A DNA stretch of 64,000 nucleotides, taken from contig NZ_JBHZSG010000003.1 in assembly GCF_043642205.1 (NCBI RefSeq), forward strand, positions 124,001 to 188,000, read 5' to 3'. The notes beneath the pieces were generated by a model. That model had not been told where the DNA came from. It saw only the letters and a program-made list of their open reading frames with translations, and did no database searches. Below, piece after piece: positions 47,701 to 56,404 of the stretch (position 1 is the first letter of the stretch; every line of letters starts with the position of its first letter). Position numbers and translations under genes: made by a program. This DNA comes from Thalassotalea_A litorea (GTDB lineage: Bacteria > Pseudomonadota > Gammaproteobacteria > Enterobacterales > Alteromonadaceae).

Positions 47701-48745
47701 ATAACTGGCCCCATTCAGATAACGATATACGCGGCAGATAAGCGTGTTGTATGCCTTTTTGCTGCAATATAGCAAGTTGCAATGGCGTAAATTTCTGTTC
47801 ATTAAGGGTGAGATTTAAAGGCGAAGTCTGTAGACGGTAGTTATTACCAAGACCGATGCGCTGCCAGTCAATTCGGCCATGTTCCAAACGCAATTGTAGA
47901 GGATCCGCTCCCTGATTCCACGATACCGTATTAGTGCCCAGGCGCAGGCGCATATTCGTTACCTGCCCTTGTTCAATGTCAAACCAAGATCGAAAATTGA
48001 TGTTAGATTCTAATTCATTGCCCCGTTCGCCTAAAAACGCATCCAGAAATGGCGCAATGTTAAGATTATTCGCCTGCAGATACATCTGACCTGCTAATCC
48101 CAAGTCGGTGCCAGAGGTAAGATTTACCAGCAGTTTTGCAGAATTGTCGGTGACCCCCTGTAAGTGGATATTACCAACACCCCGATGACGATCACCTTGG
48201 TTTAACCATGCCATCTGTGCGATTTCGAAAGTGTGTTGCTGCTCACCTTTATCGACGACAAACAAGCTGTTTTCAACCGTGAACCGACTGGTCTTTTTAA
48301 GAAATAGATCGAGAATTGACTGCACATCGGTGTTTGATTGCTGGTCCTGATTTTCCATTAATTGCTGGGGATTAACTTTCAGGGTCGCACCGATCAGGTG
48401 GAAATTTTTGGCGATAACCGCCCGCTGTTTAACGCTATTGATGATATCCAGAGACACTTCGATTTGTTGTATCTGAATATCAAGCGCTTGCTCCTGCGAC
48501 ACATTAACATCACTGACCACCAGCGCAGGACCAAAATTTTTCCAGCCAGCGGATAGCTCGCCAATACGAATCTCGCCGTCGTATAGCTCATTGACATATT
48601 CTTCAAGGCTGGCTTTGTACGTAGGTGCATAAGGCAAAAATAAACGGGCAGCCGAAAACAGTACTGCAAAGAGTACCAATAGCACCGCCAATGTTTTATA
48701 AAGACGGTTCAGCCAGATGTTTAGCCATCGCTTGACGCCTTTCAC
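44795..48745 (-). CDS. yhdP: YhdP, AsmA-like phospholipid transport protein
   Basis: YhdP is one of the large AsmA-like proteins proposed to bridge the envelope and move phospholipids to the outer membrane. The 1316-residue product has one N-terminal membrane helix (about 15-33, LAVLLVLFAVLFSAARLFL), a very long beta-rich periplasmic part with DUF3971/AsmA features, and a C-terminal charged tail (KQSTKKDKKKNDKG). Starts with GTG overlapping the rng stop by one base (TAGTG). Length fits (E. coli about 1266). Confidence 0.95.
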   Translation of the reverse strand: MKGVKRWLNIWLNRLYKTLAVLLVLFAVLFSAARLFLPYAPTYKASLEEYVNELYDGEIRIGELSAGWKNFGPALVVSDVNVSQEQALDIQIQQIEVSLDIINSVKQRAVIAKNFHLIGATLKVNPQQLMENQDQQSNTDVQSILDLFLKKTSRFTVENSLFVVDKGEQQHTFEIAQMAWLNQGDRHRGVGNIHLQGVTDNSAKLLVNLTSGTDLGLAGQMYLQANNLNIAPFLDAFLGERGNELESNINFRSWFDIEQGQVTNMRLRLGTNTVSWNQGADPLQLRLEHGRIDWQRIGLGNNYRLQTSPLNLTLNEQKFTPLQLAILQQKGIQHAYLPRISLSEWGQLLPLTEGLFEQYDLLKQLRIQGDIEQLHYQVRPRYTLASMKMQDFSWKNVGAIPGIENFHSRVQMVNNQVFASVTSSDSELDFGEHFARPMPVTELNADIHFEFSDKQWRFEADEINLDSDELNLDGKMTLFNPVDEPMSMALGVTVNNGDVSRAKYYLPLKKMSPNLVSYLNQSIFYGNITRASVIFNGALQDFPFTDNSGIFVVDADIEQSKYQFQQDWPAIEQLKANLNFTNNSMLITAHDGRLQGIPTRNVKVAIPELKSKAGLLTVRTPVATNGERLKQLMLNSPLKKSVGETLTFIDPQGDVTGWFSLDLPLTQTSKAIAKGEVNFTDLSAKLAAPDMAFRHIKGQLNFENSAIKADNLQMLWRDLPMNIDVDGRIEDDFYQVDLGLTGNWQEAHYQGEIPEPLQPYISGPVNWQGDLALFMPSEGEFSYKLTIDSDLEAASLALPAPYRKATGTALTLRATANGRANNSNIEVRLGDELNFFGELLHQQVRFKRSHLILGREKMFLPLEGFHITTDLQEIELQPWYSLVSDILTSIPNGGASSVAPSFIQAPERIRGNIARLKFFRQDLTDVSFNLVDKTDWWLLQLNSDEARSRVKFHHDFARQGLEIDADFIHLMENVPKTQQEVEEEIAIIEDAVTEMSFLPADMPKILFSCSSCKYQNLDLGKVTFSLIKGGTNVATLESFSAARKGFNLNLSGQWLVNDEANLTDIQGTFTANDIGDELEQLGFGSEIRDSGLASTFTFNWQGGPQNFELDSLHGKVSARLDDGYLADVDDKGARLLALFSIQTLVRKLALDFRDVFAKGMFYNDIKGDFILNDGVLFTDNLRMDGVAGNVTITGNTNLIDESLDYKMSFAPKITSSIPIILAFAINPAAGIGAMVVDEVLQKSEVISVINFELTGTIDEPVFNEVERRSRKMKADDRKPTLKIVSPATAEQESIVTLPEDKQSTKKDKKKNDKGAP

Positions 48746-50217
48746 TACATCATCACCACATCGAATTGTTCCTGGTTATACATAGTTTCTGCCTGAACTT
48801 TGATTTGTTTGCCGATAAACACTTCAAGCTCAGCCAAATGATGATACTCATCTTCATTTAATGATTCGCTTACCGCCGGTGCGGCATAAACAATGAACTG
48901 ATCAGCCTCATAAGCCCGGTTTACCCGAACAATCTCACGTAAGATTTCAAAACAGACCGTCTCAACGGTTTTCATATTACCGCGACCATCACAAACCGGA
49001 CAATGGGAACACAACACATGCTCAAGACTTTCACGCGTCCGCTTGCGGGTCATTTCCACTAATCCCAAAGATGAGAAACCGCTAACTGAGTACTTCACTT
49101 TGTCTTTAGACATGGCTAAGTCCAAACTGTTCAATACCCGTTTTTGATGTTCGTTGCTGGTCATATCGATAAAATCAACAATGATGATTCCGCCCAGGTT
49201 ACGCAGCCTTAACTGGCGGGCAATGGCTTGTGTGGCTTCGATATTGGTGTTAAAAATGGTTTGTTCCAGATTTCGATGTCCGACAAAGGCGCCTGTATTG
49301 ATATCTATGGTAGTCATGGCTTCGGTCTGATCGATAATCAAATAACCACCGGATTTTAGTTCAACCTTACGTTGCAATGCCCTTTGGATCTCATTTTCGA
49401 CATCAAACAGATCAAAAATCGGTCGCTCCCCCGGATAGTATTCAATAATCGGCGACATCTCTGGAACAAACTCTTGAGTGAACTCTTTAATCTCTTCAAA
49501 ACTTAGTTTCGAATCCACACGAATTCTTTCCAATCCGCCGCCAACAAAATCACGGATGACACGAACCGCTAGATCGAGATCCTGATACAGGGGTAATTTG
49601 GTTTGTTTACGTTGCTTGCGCTCCGCCACTTTCTTCCAGACCCGACGTAGAAATTCCGCATCATGGCGAACTTCTTCATCACCGGCACCTTCGGCGGCGG
49701 TACGAACAATAAAGCCGCTTTGTTCATCACAATATGGGGTAACGATGGATTTTAACCGGGCCCGTTCTTTATCATCTTCAATGCGCTGTGAAATGCCGGC
49801 ATGATTGGCGTTAGGCATCATTACCAGATATCTTGAGGCGATAGTAATATCAGTCGTTAAACGGGCACCCTTGGTGCCGAGAGGATCTTTGACAACCTGA
49901 ACCATCAGGTACTGGCCTTCATGAACTAATGTGCGAATATCTTTTTCTTTGTCATTATCACCTTTGTCGCCCTTGTCAGCGGTGATTAAACGAGTGCGGA
50001 TATCACTGGCGTGCAAAAACGCGGCCTTATCCAGGTTGATATCAACAAATGCTGCCTGCATACCCGGTAAGACACGAATTATCTTACCGAGATAGATATT
50101 TCCGACAATACCGCGCTTACCGTTTCGTTCAATATGAACTTCCTGCAAGGTGCCGTTCTCGATCAGGGCAACACGAGTTTCACTTGGGGTTACATTTATT
50201 AGAAGCTCGCCACTCAT
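48745..50217 (-). CDS. rng: Ribonuclease G
   Basis: RNase G matures the 5' end of 16S rRNA and cleaves some mRNAs. The 490-residue protein has an S1 domain (from about 39), catalytic Asp305 (TTIDINTGAF) and Asp348 (IIIVDFIDM), and the zinc-link CPVC (406-409). A charged repeat DKGDKGDNDKEKD at 81-93 interrupts the S1 domain. It is translationally coupled to yhdP and follows maf. Confidence 0.97.
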   Translation of the reverse strand: MSGELLINVTPSETRVALIENGTLQEVHIERNGKRGIVGNIYLGKIIRVLPGMQAAFVDINLDKAAFLHASDIRTRLITADKGDKGDNDKEKDIRTLVHEGQYLMVQVVKDPLGTKGARLTTDITIASRYLVMMPNANHAGISQRIEDDKERARLKSIVTPYCDEQSGFIVRTAAEGAGDEEVRHDAEFLRRVWKKVAERKQRKQTKLPLYQDLDLAVRVIRDFVGGGLERIRVDSKLSFEEIKEFTQEFVPEMSPIIEYYPGERPIFDLFDVENEIQRALQRKVELKSGGYLIIDQTEAMTTIDINTGAFVGHRNLEQTIFNTNIEATQAIARQLRLRNLGGIIIVDFIDMTSNEHQKRVLNSLDLAMSKDKVKYSVSGFSSLGLVEMTRKRTRESLEHVLCSHCPVCDGRGNMKTVETVCFEILREIVRVNRAYEADQFIVYAAPAVSESLNEDEYHHLAELEVFIGKQIKVQAETMYNQEQFDVVMM

Positions 50218-50237
50218 TGATCAGTTAGTATCCATTA

Positions 50238-50792
50238 TTATATCAAGCAATTTAATAGTTGTTCGGTCTCGTATAAGGGTAGGCCAACAATGGCAGAATA
50301 GCTGCCATCGATGCGGGTTACAAACTTCCCTGCCATTCCCTGTATCGCGTAGCCACCGGCTTTATCCTGTGGCTCCCCGGTCTGCCAGTAGGCCAACACT
50401 TCCTGCTCACTGACGTTACGAAAATAAACATCCGAGCTGACCAGTACCTGCTCTAACGCCTGGCCTTTGCGCACCGCAACGGCCGTTAACACTTGATGTG
50501 CACGTCCTGACAGCTGGGCAAACATTGCTCGAAAGTCCTCAAAGTTTTTGGGTTTTTCAAGAATGGCATGGTCAACAACGACAATGGTGTCAGAGCCAAG
50601 GACGATGTCATCGCTTGCCACGTTGCACTGTCCTGCCGCAGATTTTTCCCGGGCTAATCGAGCCACATAGTCTTCGGGGGATTCGCCCGATATGGGTGTC
50701 TCGATGACGGAGCCATCAACCACCTCAAATTTGATCCCTAGCTGGTTTAAAAGCTCCCGGCGACGGGGCGATTTTGACGCGAGATAAAGCAT
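50238..50792 (-). CDS. maf: Maf-like nucleotide pyrophosphatase (YhdE type)
   Basis: Maf proteins hydrolyse modified or canonical nucleoside triphosphates; YhdE-type enzymes prefer dTTP/UTP. The 184-residue product has LYLASKSPRRRELLNQLG, the catalytic region VLGSDTIVVVDHAILEKP, and DKAGGYAIQGMAGKFVTRIDGSYSAIVGLPL. Located between mreD and rng, as in E. coli. Confidence 0.96.
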   Translation of the reverse strand: MLYLASKSPRRRELLNQLGIKFEVVDGSVIETPISGESPEDYVARLAREKSAAGQCNVASDDIVLGSDTIVVVDHAILEKPKNFEDFRAMFAQLSGRAHQVLTAVAVRKGQALEQVLVSSDVYFRNVSEQEVLAYWQTGEPQDKAGGYAIQGMAGKFVTRIDGSYSAIVGLPLYETEQLLNCLI

Positions 50793-50895
50793 ATCAGGGC
50801 CTAATGACCTTATCGGTTCATGTACTATTTAAAGGACGTTTATTCGTTTATAAACACAAAAAAGGTTAAATTAACACGTTAAAAACAAACGGCCT

Positions 50896-51378
50896 TTAAC
50901 GCACCTTAAATTGTCGTCTTATTTTCCGCAGTAACAAAAATATTACCCACCAAAGTATGGCACTGGTGATTACCGGTATCAGATAGGTCATTGAAAAATC
51001 AACACCAAATACAAATCTCTGAACCCAGAATATCAACAGGTGATAAAGCGCGGTCAATAAACCGATGATAAGCGATTGTTGCCAAAGAGAAAAGTTTCTA
51101 ATGGCCTGATAGTTATTTGCCATTACATAAACCACCATTGCCAGTGCAAAGGCGTTAATGCCTAATACCGAACCCAACAACACATCAAGCAACAAACCAA
51201 CAAACCAGGCCGTCAGCACGCTGACACGATTCGGCAACGCCATAGACCAATAACAAAGCACTAGCAGTGCCCAGTTCGGTCGATAGGCATCCAACGCGAT
51301 AGGCAAGGGAATGATCGAGAAAATCAGTGAGATAAAGATAGTGATATAAATCACTTTGGTATTATTTTTGGCCTTCAT
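50896..51378 (-). CDS. mreD: Rod shape-determining protein MreD
   Basis: MreD is a small polytopic component of the elongasome. The 160-residue product has about five membrane helices, with YRPNWALLVLCYWSMALPNRVSV early on and the C-terminal basic LLLRKIRRQFKVR. Its ATG overlaps the mreC stop by four bases (ATGA). Confidence 0.95.
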   Translation of the reverse strand: MKAKNNTKVIYITIFISLIFSIIPLPIALDAYRPNWALLVLCYWSMALPNRVSVLTAWFVGLLLDVLLGSVLGINAFALAMVVYVMANNYQAIRNFSLWQQSLIIGLLTALYHLLIFWVQRFVFGVDFSMTYLIPVITSAILWWVIFLLLRKIRRQFKVR

Positions 51379-52262
51379 CCCTGACCTTCTTGTTGTTTTT
51401 TATCCGAGTTTTCTGGCGTAGCGGGTAGTGATTGTAGATTGGGTCTGTCCGGCCACAACAACAATAAATAGCGTAAGCGATCAATTTTTACCAAAGGCTT
51501 GATCGTCACTTGCGCAAACTCACGAAAACTGTTTGCACTAACATCGGTTACGCTGGCGACCGGATAGCCTTCCGGAAATTTGCCACCAAGTCCGGAGGTA
51601 ACCAACAAGTCTCCTTGCTGAATGTCAGTGGATAACGGCACATGAATCACTTCCATTCGGTTAACACTACCCGTACCTTTGCCGATCAGTCGGATGCCAT
51701 TACGATGAATTCTTAAAGGAATCGCATGAGAAATATCGGTCAGTAACAGGACTCGAGAGTTATTAACGCCTACATGTAAGATTTGACCGGCGACGCCATG
51801 GTCATCAACGACTGGCTGCCCCTCATACAAACCATCTTCCAGCCCCCGGTTAATTACCACCTGATGTGAATAGGGGTCAGAGTCAACAGCAAGGATCTCA
51901 GCGACCATTTTTTTATGGTCCCGGCGCACAGGCGAGGCTAAAAGATTACGTAAACGATCATTCTCTTGTTTAAGAATGTCCATTTGTAAGAGTTTTTCTT
52001 TGAGCTTAAGCTCATTGACCTGATAACGTTGATTTTCCGTCATCAATTGCTTACGACTTACCAGGTTTTCCGCGGTATAGTCGAGAAATTGCTTGGGAGC
52101 ATTGGCGAGATATTGCAGAGGGCTTACCAGAGATTGCATAAAACCTCTGGCAACTTCAAAACTTTCCAGCTTATGGTCGCAATACATAAAAGCTCCGGAT
52201 AAAATCAGAGCTAAAAACATACGTCGATGGCTGGAAAACCCTTCAACAAAAATTGGATTCAT
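51375..52262 (-). CDS. mreC: Rod shape-determining protein MreC
   Basis: MreC links the MreB filaments to periplasmic cell-wall enzymes. The 295-residue protein has a membrane helix near residues 15-32, a coiled coil (about 70-115, NELKLKEKLLQMDILKQENDRLRNLL) and the beta-rich domain with INRGLEDGLYEGQPVVDDHGVAGQI and GLGGKFPEGYPVASV. Second gene of mreBCD. Confidence 0.96.
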   Translation of the reverse strand: MNPIFVEGFSSHRRMFLALILSGAFMYCDHKLESFEVARGFMQSLVSPLQYLANAPKQFLDYTAENLVSRKQLMTENQRYQVNELKLKEKLLQMDILKQENDRLRNLLASPVRRDHKKMVAEILAVDSDPYSHQVVINRGLEDGLYEGQPVVDDHGVAGQILHVGVNNSRVLLLTDISHAIPLRIHRNGIRLIGKGTGSVNRMEVIHVPLSTDIQQGDLLVTSGLGGKFPEGYPVASVTDVSANSFREFAQVTIKPLVKIDRLRYLLLLWPDRPNLQSLPATPENSDKKQQEGQG

Positions 52263-52297
52263 GGTTATTGATTTCTCTTGCTTAGTGAGAAATGTGA

Positions 52298-53341
52298 TTA
52301 TTCATCAGAGAATATATCACCACCATGCATATCAATCATCTCCAAGGCTTTACCACCGCCTCGGGCAACACAGGTTAATGGGTCTTCGGCGACGATAACC
52401 GGGATACCGGTTTCTTCAGCCAATAAACGGTCTAAGTCTTTCAACAATGCACCGCCACCGGTTAATACCATGCCGCGCTCTGAAATATCGGACGCAAGCT
52501 CAGGTGGAGATTGCTCAAGGGCAACCATAATGGCGCTAACGATACCCGTTAGAGGCTCTTGCAAGGCTTCTAGGATCTCATTGCTGTTTAACGTAAAGCT
52601 ACGCGGTACACCTTCAGCTAAGTTACGGCCACGAACTTCAATTTCTACCAGCTCTTCACCAGGGTACGCAGAACCGATTTCATGCTTGATACGCTCTGCA
52701 GTCGCTTCACCAATCAAACTACCAAAGTTACGACGAACGTAATTGATGATCGCTTCGTCAAATTTATCACCACCGATACGTACCGATGAAGAATACACCA
52801 GACCGTTAAGCGAGATGATGCCGACTTCTGTGGTACCACCACCGATATCGACAACCATAGAGCCGGTAGCTGCAGAGACCGGCATATCCGCTCCGATAGC
52901 AGCTGCCATCGGCTCATCAATCAGGTAAACATCTCGCGCACCAGCACCTAATGCCGATTCTTTAATCGCTCGACGCTCTACTTGGGTTGAACCACAAGGT
53001 ACACATACCAGCACTCTCGGGCTTGGACGTAACAGATTGCCAGAGTGCACTTGCTTGATGAAGTGCTGTAGCATTTTTTCGGTGACGAAAAAGTTAGCAA
53101 TAACACCATCTTTCATCGGACGAATCGCTTCGATGTTACCAGGTGTACGACCTAGCATTTGTTTTGCTGCGGTACCAACGGCGGCAACGCTTTTTTGGCC
53201 ACCGGCGCGTTCCTGGCGGATTGCGACAACCGATGGTTCATCAAGGACAATGCCCTGATCTTTTACGTAAATCAGTGTATTAGCGGTTCCCAAATCGATA
53301 GATAGATCATTAGAGAACATGCCACGTAAATATTTAAACAT
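52298..53341 (-). CDS. mreB: Rod shape-determining actin homologue MreB
   Basis: MreB filaments organise lateral wall growth. Starting at ATG 53341 (MFKYLRGMFSNDLSIDLGTANTLIY), preceded by GAGGAAA, the protein is 347 residues, matching E. coli MreB; an upstream in-frame start would add nine unlikely residues. The N-terminal amphipathic part, the ATP-binding motifs IDLGTANT and MVVDIGGGTTEV, and the C-terminal GMVLTGGGALLKDLDRLL are intact. Confidence 0.99.
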   Translation of the reverse strand: MFKYLRGMFSNDLSIDLGTANTLIYVKDQGIVLDEPSVVAIRQERAGGQKSVAAVGTAAKQMLGRTPGNIEAIRPMKDGVIANFFVTEKMLQHFIKQVHSGNLLRPSPRVLVCVPCGSTQVERRAIKESALGAGARDVYLIDEPMAAAIGADMPVSAATGSMVVDIGGGTTEVGIISLNGLVYSSSVRIGGDKFDEAIINYVRRNFGSLIGEATAERIKHEIGSAYPGEELVEIEVRGRNLAEGVPRSFTLNSNEILEALQEPLTGIVSAIMVALEQSPPELASDISERGMVLTGGGALLKDLDRLLAEETGIPVIVAEDPLTCVARGGGKALEMIDMHGGDIFSDE

Positions 53342-53859
53342 GGTCGTAATTTCCTCTTGATACCACAAGGTATTTTTTTAACCCACGGCCTGGACTCGCT
53401 GTGGGTGTGTACAACCAAGAATGGGGGTTCTTGAGAAACACAGTTACTGTTATCGCAAATCTTATGACAAAGTGAGCAATTGTAGATTGTTCGCCCGAAG
53501 ATAAGACTTGGCATAATTAATTGGCCTAATCATAACCCAGTAAAATCGCTATGTATCGTCTATTTTTGAAAAAATAAGTAAAATTTTGCATTTTTTTTCA
53601 AGCAAATAAACAAGCATTTTAATTTCATAGAGTTACATTAGGTTTAGCGCCGTTTTTTATGACCATTAAGTTAATCAATAGTTGCCTGAAAACGAAATTA
53701 TTCAGTGAAAAAGACATTCATTACGATTGCATGTACCTCAGCGTCACTTGTCTGAACCATTATTCACAATTTGTTTAAATATTCGCCGCAGTCGATTAAC
53801 CAATATAAGAGAAATATCGGGTACAATAACGTTGAGTGAAATGACACGAAGCAAAAACA
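53342..53859. other. Divergent intergenic region between mreB and the PLP-enzyme gene
   Basis: About 520 AT-rich bases. The mreB side has two inverted repeats, ACCCAC/GTGGGT (53381-53406) and CAAGAA/TTCTTG (53416-53433), both probably within the mreB mRNA leader. A TACAAT box occurs on the minus strand at 53479-53484 and on the plus strand at 53822-53827, each without a convincing -35. A 39-codon ATG frame at 53659-53778 lacks a ribosome binding site and is not called. Confidence 0.45.
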
Positions 53860-54813
53860 TTGGCCATTGATTTAGCATTACCGTCGCCCTTGCAAGCGAT
53901 TGAACATCCTTTACTGTTGCAAAAGCAGGTTAACGTCTGGGTAAAGCGAGATGACCTCATTCATCCGATTATATCTGGCAATAAATGGCGCAAGCTTAGT
54001 GCCAACCTCAAAGCCTGCAAAAACCAAGGCGCTACGCAGATCGTAAGTTTTGGTGGTGCATTTTCTAATCATATCCACGCGTTAGCGTTCGCTGGCCAGC
54101 AACTAGGACTACAAACAGTCGGTGTTATTCGAGGTGAACCCGAATATGCAAACAATTTCACTTTAAGTTGGGCCCGACACTGGGGGATGCAGCTCAAATT
54201 TGTCGACCGTAATACCTATCGATTACGAGAACAAGCTGAGTTTCTCCAACAACTCCAGCAACAATTTCCAAATGCCAGGATCATCCCCGAAGGTGGTAGC
54301 AACACACTGGCACTTAACGGCGTTGGTGAAATCATCTCTGAGTTAAAGCGACAAACGGATTTCGACTTCCTTCTTTGTCCAGTGGGCAGTGGTGGCACGA
54401 TTGCAGGCTTAATTAATGCGGCCGATAAGCAACATAAGGTTTTCGGAATTAGCGTATTAAAGCAAGACGGATATTTAGAAAAGCAAATTCAGAAACTGCT
54501 TGGCGATGCGACAATTTCCTCGCAATGGCAATTATTCAATCAATATCACTGTGGGGGCTATGGCAAGTTTAAAGACATTGATTTACAACAGATGCTTGAA
54601 ATCCAAAACGCATTGAATATTCCATTAGAGCCCATGTACTCTGGCAAACTTTTCATTGCCTTTTTCGATATGCTTAAACGTGATTGTTTTCCTAAAGGCA
54701 GTGATATTGTGTTACTGCATACCGGCGGCTTACAAGGCTTAGGGGGGATGGCACAACGGCGATTAATCAAAGAGGAACAATGGCATATACCCGCATTCCC
54801 CAAAACTGGGTAG
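53860..54813 (+). CDS. PLP-dependent enzyme, ACC deaminase/D-cysteine desulfhydrase family
   Basis: A 317-residue fold-type II pyridoxal-phosphate enzyme. The PLP lysine is probably Lys42 in SGNKWRKL, followed by the SFGGAFSNHIHALA cofactor/substrate loop, VGSGGTIAGLI phosphate-binding loop and C-terminal LLHTGGLQGLGGM. The family includes 1-aminocyclopropane-1-carboxylate deaminase and D-cysteine desulfhydrase; the sequence alone does not choose between them. Start is TTG at 53860 with no strong ribosome binding site. Single gene, convergent with rplI across a shared terminator. Confidence 0.9.
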   Translation: MAIDLALPSPLQAIEHPLLLQKQVNVWVKRDDLIHPIISGNKWRKLSANLKACKNQGATQIVSFGGAFSNHIHALAFAGQQLGLQTVGVIRGEPEYANNFTLSWARHWGMQLKFVDRNTYRLREQAEFLQQLQQQFPNARIIPEGGSNTLALNGVGEIISELKRQTDFDFLLCPVGSGGTIAGLINAADKQHKVFGISVLKQDGYLEKQIQKLLGDATISSQWQLFNQYHCGGYGKFKDIDLQQMLEIQNALNIPLEPMYSGKLFIAFFDMLKRDCFPKGSDIVLLHTGGLQGLGGMAQRRLIKEEQWHIPAFPKTG

Positions 54814-54892
54814 TGAAAGGGATAAGAAAATATCTCTAATAAAACAACTACCCAGCCTACCCCGGCGATCCGTTATACTCAAACTCATCCAA

Positions 54893-54922
54893 CAAAAAAG
54901 CCGGCAATGCCGGCTTTTTTAT
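54893..54922. terminator. Bidirectional terminator between PLP-enzyme gene and rplI
   Basis: A GCCGGC/GCCGGC stem with a three-base AAT loop (54900-54914) is flanked by A- and T-runs at this convergent junction. Confidence 0.9.
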
Positions 54923-54953
54923 TTAAGAAGTACAGATTGTACGACTTAATCGC

Positions 54954-55406
54954 TTATGCTTCTGGGATGATAACAACTTTGATAGAGGTATCAACGTCCG
55001 CGTGCAAGTGAATTACGATATCGAATTCACCCGTTTCACGGATAGCACCAAGAGGTAAACGAACTTCAGCTTTGGTTACTTCAACACCAGCTTCGGTGAT
55101 CGCATCAGCGATGTCACGAGTACCGATAGAACCAAATAGCTTGCCTTCGTCACCAGCTTTAGAAGCGATAGTCACTTCAGCTAGTTCGTTAAGCTTAGCA
55201 GCGCGAGCTTCAGCAGCAGCTAAAACTTCACCTAGTTGCTTTTCAAGTTCAGCACGACGTGCTTCGAAGTGTTCAACGTTAGCTTTTGATGCAATAACAG
55301 CCTTACCTTTAGGTAGAAGGAAGTTACGTGCATAACCAGACTTAACGGTTACCTGATCACCCAGGCCGCCTAATTTGGCGATTTTATCAAGAAGGATTAC
55401 TTCCAT
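54954..55406 (-). CDS. rplI: 50S ribosomal protein L9
   Basis: L9 has two globular domains joined by a long helix and influences frame maintenance. The 150-residue product starts MEVILLDKIAKLGGLGDQVTVKSGYARNFLLPKGKAV, has the connecting helix near 40-75, and ends with the beta-rich C domain. Last gene of rpsF-priB-rpsR-rplI. Confidence 0.99.
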   Translation of the reverse strand: MEVILLDKIAKLGGLGDQVTVKSGYARNFLLPKGKAVIASKANVEHFEARRAELEKQLGEVLAAAEARAAKLNELAEVTIASKAGDEGKLFGSIGTRDIADAITEAGVEVTKAEVRLPLGAIRETGEFDIVIHLHADVDTSIKVVIIPEA

Positions 55407-55424
55407 TTTAACAGCCCCTTTAGG

Positions 55425-55652
55425 TTACTTGTGAAGATCAGTATATGGTAATAGCGATAAGTAACGAGCACGCTTGATCGCACGACCAAGTTGACGTTGA
55501 TACTTAGCTGATGTACCAGTGATACGGCTAGGAACGATTTTACCACTTTCAGTGATATAGTTTTTTAACGTTGCGATATCTTTGTAATCGATTTCGCTTA
55601 CGCCTTCTGCGCTAAAGCGACAGAACTTACGACGTCTAAAGAAACGAGACAT
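55425..55652 (-). CDS. rpsR: 30S ribosomal protein S18
   Basis: S18 binds the 30S platform together with S6. The 75-residue protein begins MSRFFRRRKFCRFSAEGV and has the signature around KIVPSRITGTSAKYQRQLGRAIKRARYLSLLPYTD. Conserved place between priB and rplI. Confidence 0.99.
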   Translation of the reverse strand: MSRFFRRRKFCRFSAEGVSEIDYKDIATLKNYITESGKIVPSRITGTSAKYQRQLGRAIKRARYLSLLPYTDLHK

Positions 55653-55661
55653 GTATTTCTC

Positions 55662-55970
55662 CTAATTAATCATTTCAATCTGTTGGGCATGTAACACCAG
55701 AATAGGGTTTCCATTCCGGCGTTCGTGGCGGTTAATAAACCCACGAACTTTAACGTTACTGCCTGCAGTTAAATCACGAGTTAAGCTTTGTGACCATTCC
55801 CCGGTTGCCACCACTTGCATTCGTACGAATGCGTTACGGGTTAAGCCATCTTCGGTTTGCGCTGATTTGTGGTCAATCACAAACTGACAATGATGGAGCC
55901 CGGCGGGGCTTGTTGACAGTTTCGGTGGTTTAATTACCTCACCAGTCAACTCAAGACAATTCTCGGTCAC
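55662..55970 (-). CDS. priB: Primosomal replication protein N, PriB
   Basis: PriB is a single-stranded-DNA-binding OB-fold dimer that helps PriA restart replication. The 102-residue product, starting with GTG at 55970, has GLHHCQFVIDHKS and the C-terminal VRGFINRHERRNGNPILVLHAQQIEMI. Its location between rpsF and rpsR is diagnostic. Confidence 0.96.
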   Translation of the reverse strand: MTENCLELTGEVIKPPKLSTSPAGLHHCQFVIDHKSAQTEDGLTRNAFVRMQVVATGEWSQSLTRDLTAGSNVKVRGFINRHERRNGNPILVLHAQQIEMIN

Positions 55971-55977
55971 TTAAGTA

Positions 55978-56391
55978 CTATTCTTCGCTTGCAGCTTCTT
56001 CGGCTTTTGCTTCAGGTGCTGGAGCAGCTTCAGTAGTCACTTCTTTTTTAGCTTCGCGGCGCTCATCGCGACGGTCTTCTTTAGCCATTGGAGAGGCTTC
56101 AGTTACCGCGCCTTTAGTGCGCATGATCATGTTACGAATAACAACGTCGTTATAACGGAAAGAAGTTTCTAATTCATCAATCACAGCTTGCGGAGCTTCA
56201 ACGTTCATAAGAACGTAGTGAGCTTTGTGCAACTTGTTGATTGGGTAAGCTAACTGACGACGACCCCAGTCTTCTAGACGGTGGATCTGGCCTTCAGCGC
56301 CTTTGATCAGGTCGGTATAACGTTGGATCATACCAGTAACTTGTTCACTCTGATCAGGGTGAACCATAAATACGATTTCGTAATGACGCAT
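55978..56391 (-). CDS. rpsF: 30S ribosomal protein S6
   Basis: S6 binds S18 on the 30S platform. ATG at 56391 (MRHYEIVFMVHPDQSEQV) is preceded by AAGGAG; an upstream extension is not protein-like. The core ends near residue 100 and is followed by a charged, low-complexity tail rich in Glu, Lys, Arg and Ala ending in EEAASEE, comparable to the glutamate-modified tail of E. coli S6 but longer and more mixed. 137 residues. Confidence 0.98.
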   Translation of the reverse strand: MRHYEIVFMVHPDQSEQVTGMIQRYTDLIKGAEGQIHRLEDWGRRQLAYPINKLHKAHYVLMNVEAPQAVIDELETSFRYNDVVIRNMIMRTKGAVTEASPMAKEDRRDERREAKKEVTTEAAPAPEAKAEEAASEE

Positions 56392-56404
56392 TACGAGCTC
56401 CTTA

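Noticed and set aside
53705..53755. GTG frame resembling the start of a signal peptide (KKTFITIACTSASL) with an immediate stop
   Set aside because: Only 16 codons, no ribosome binding site, and no continuation in other frames; probably chance.
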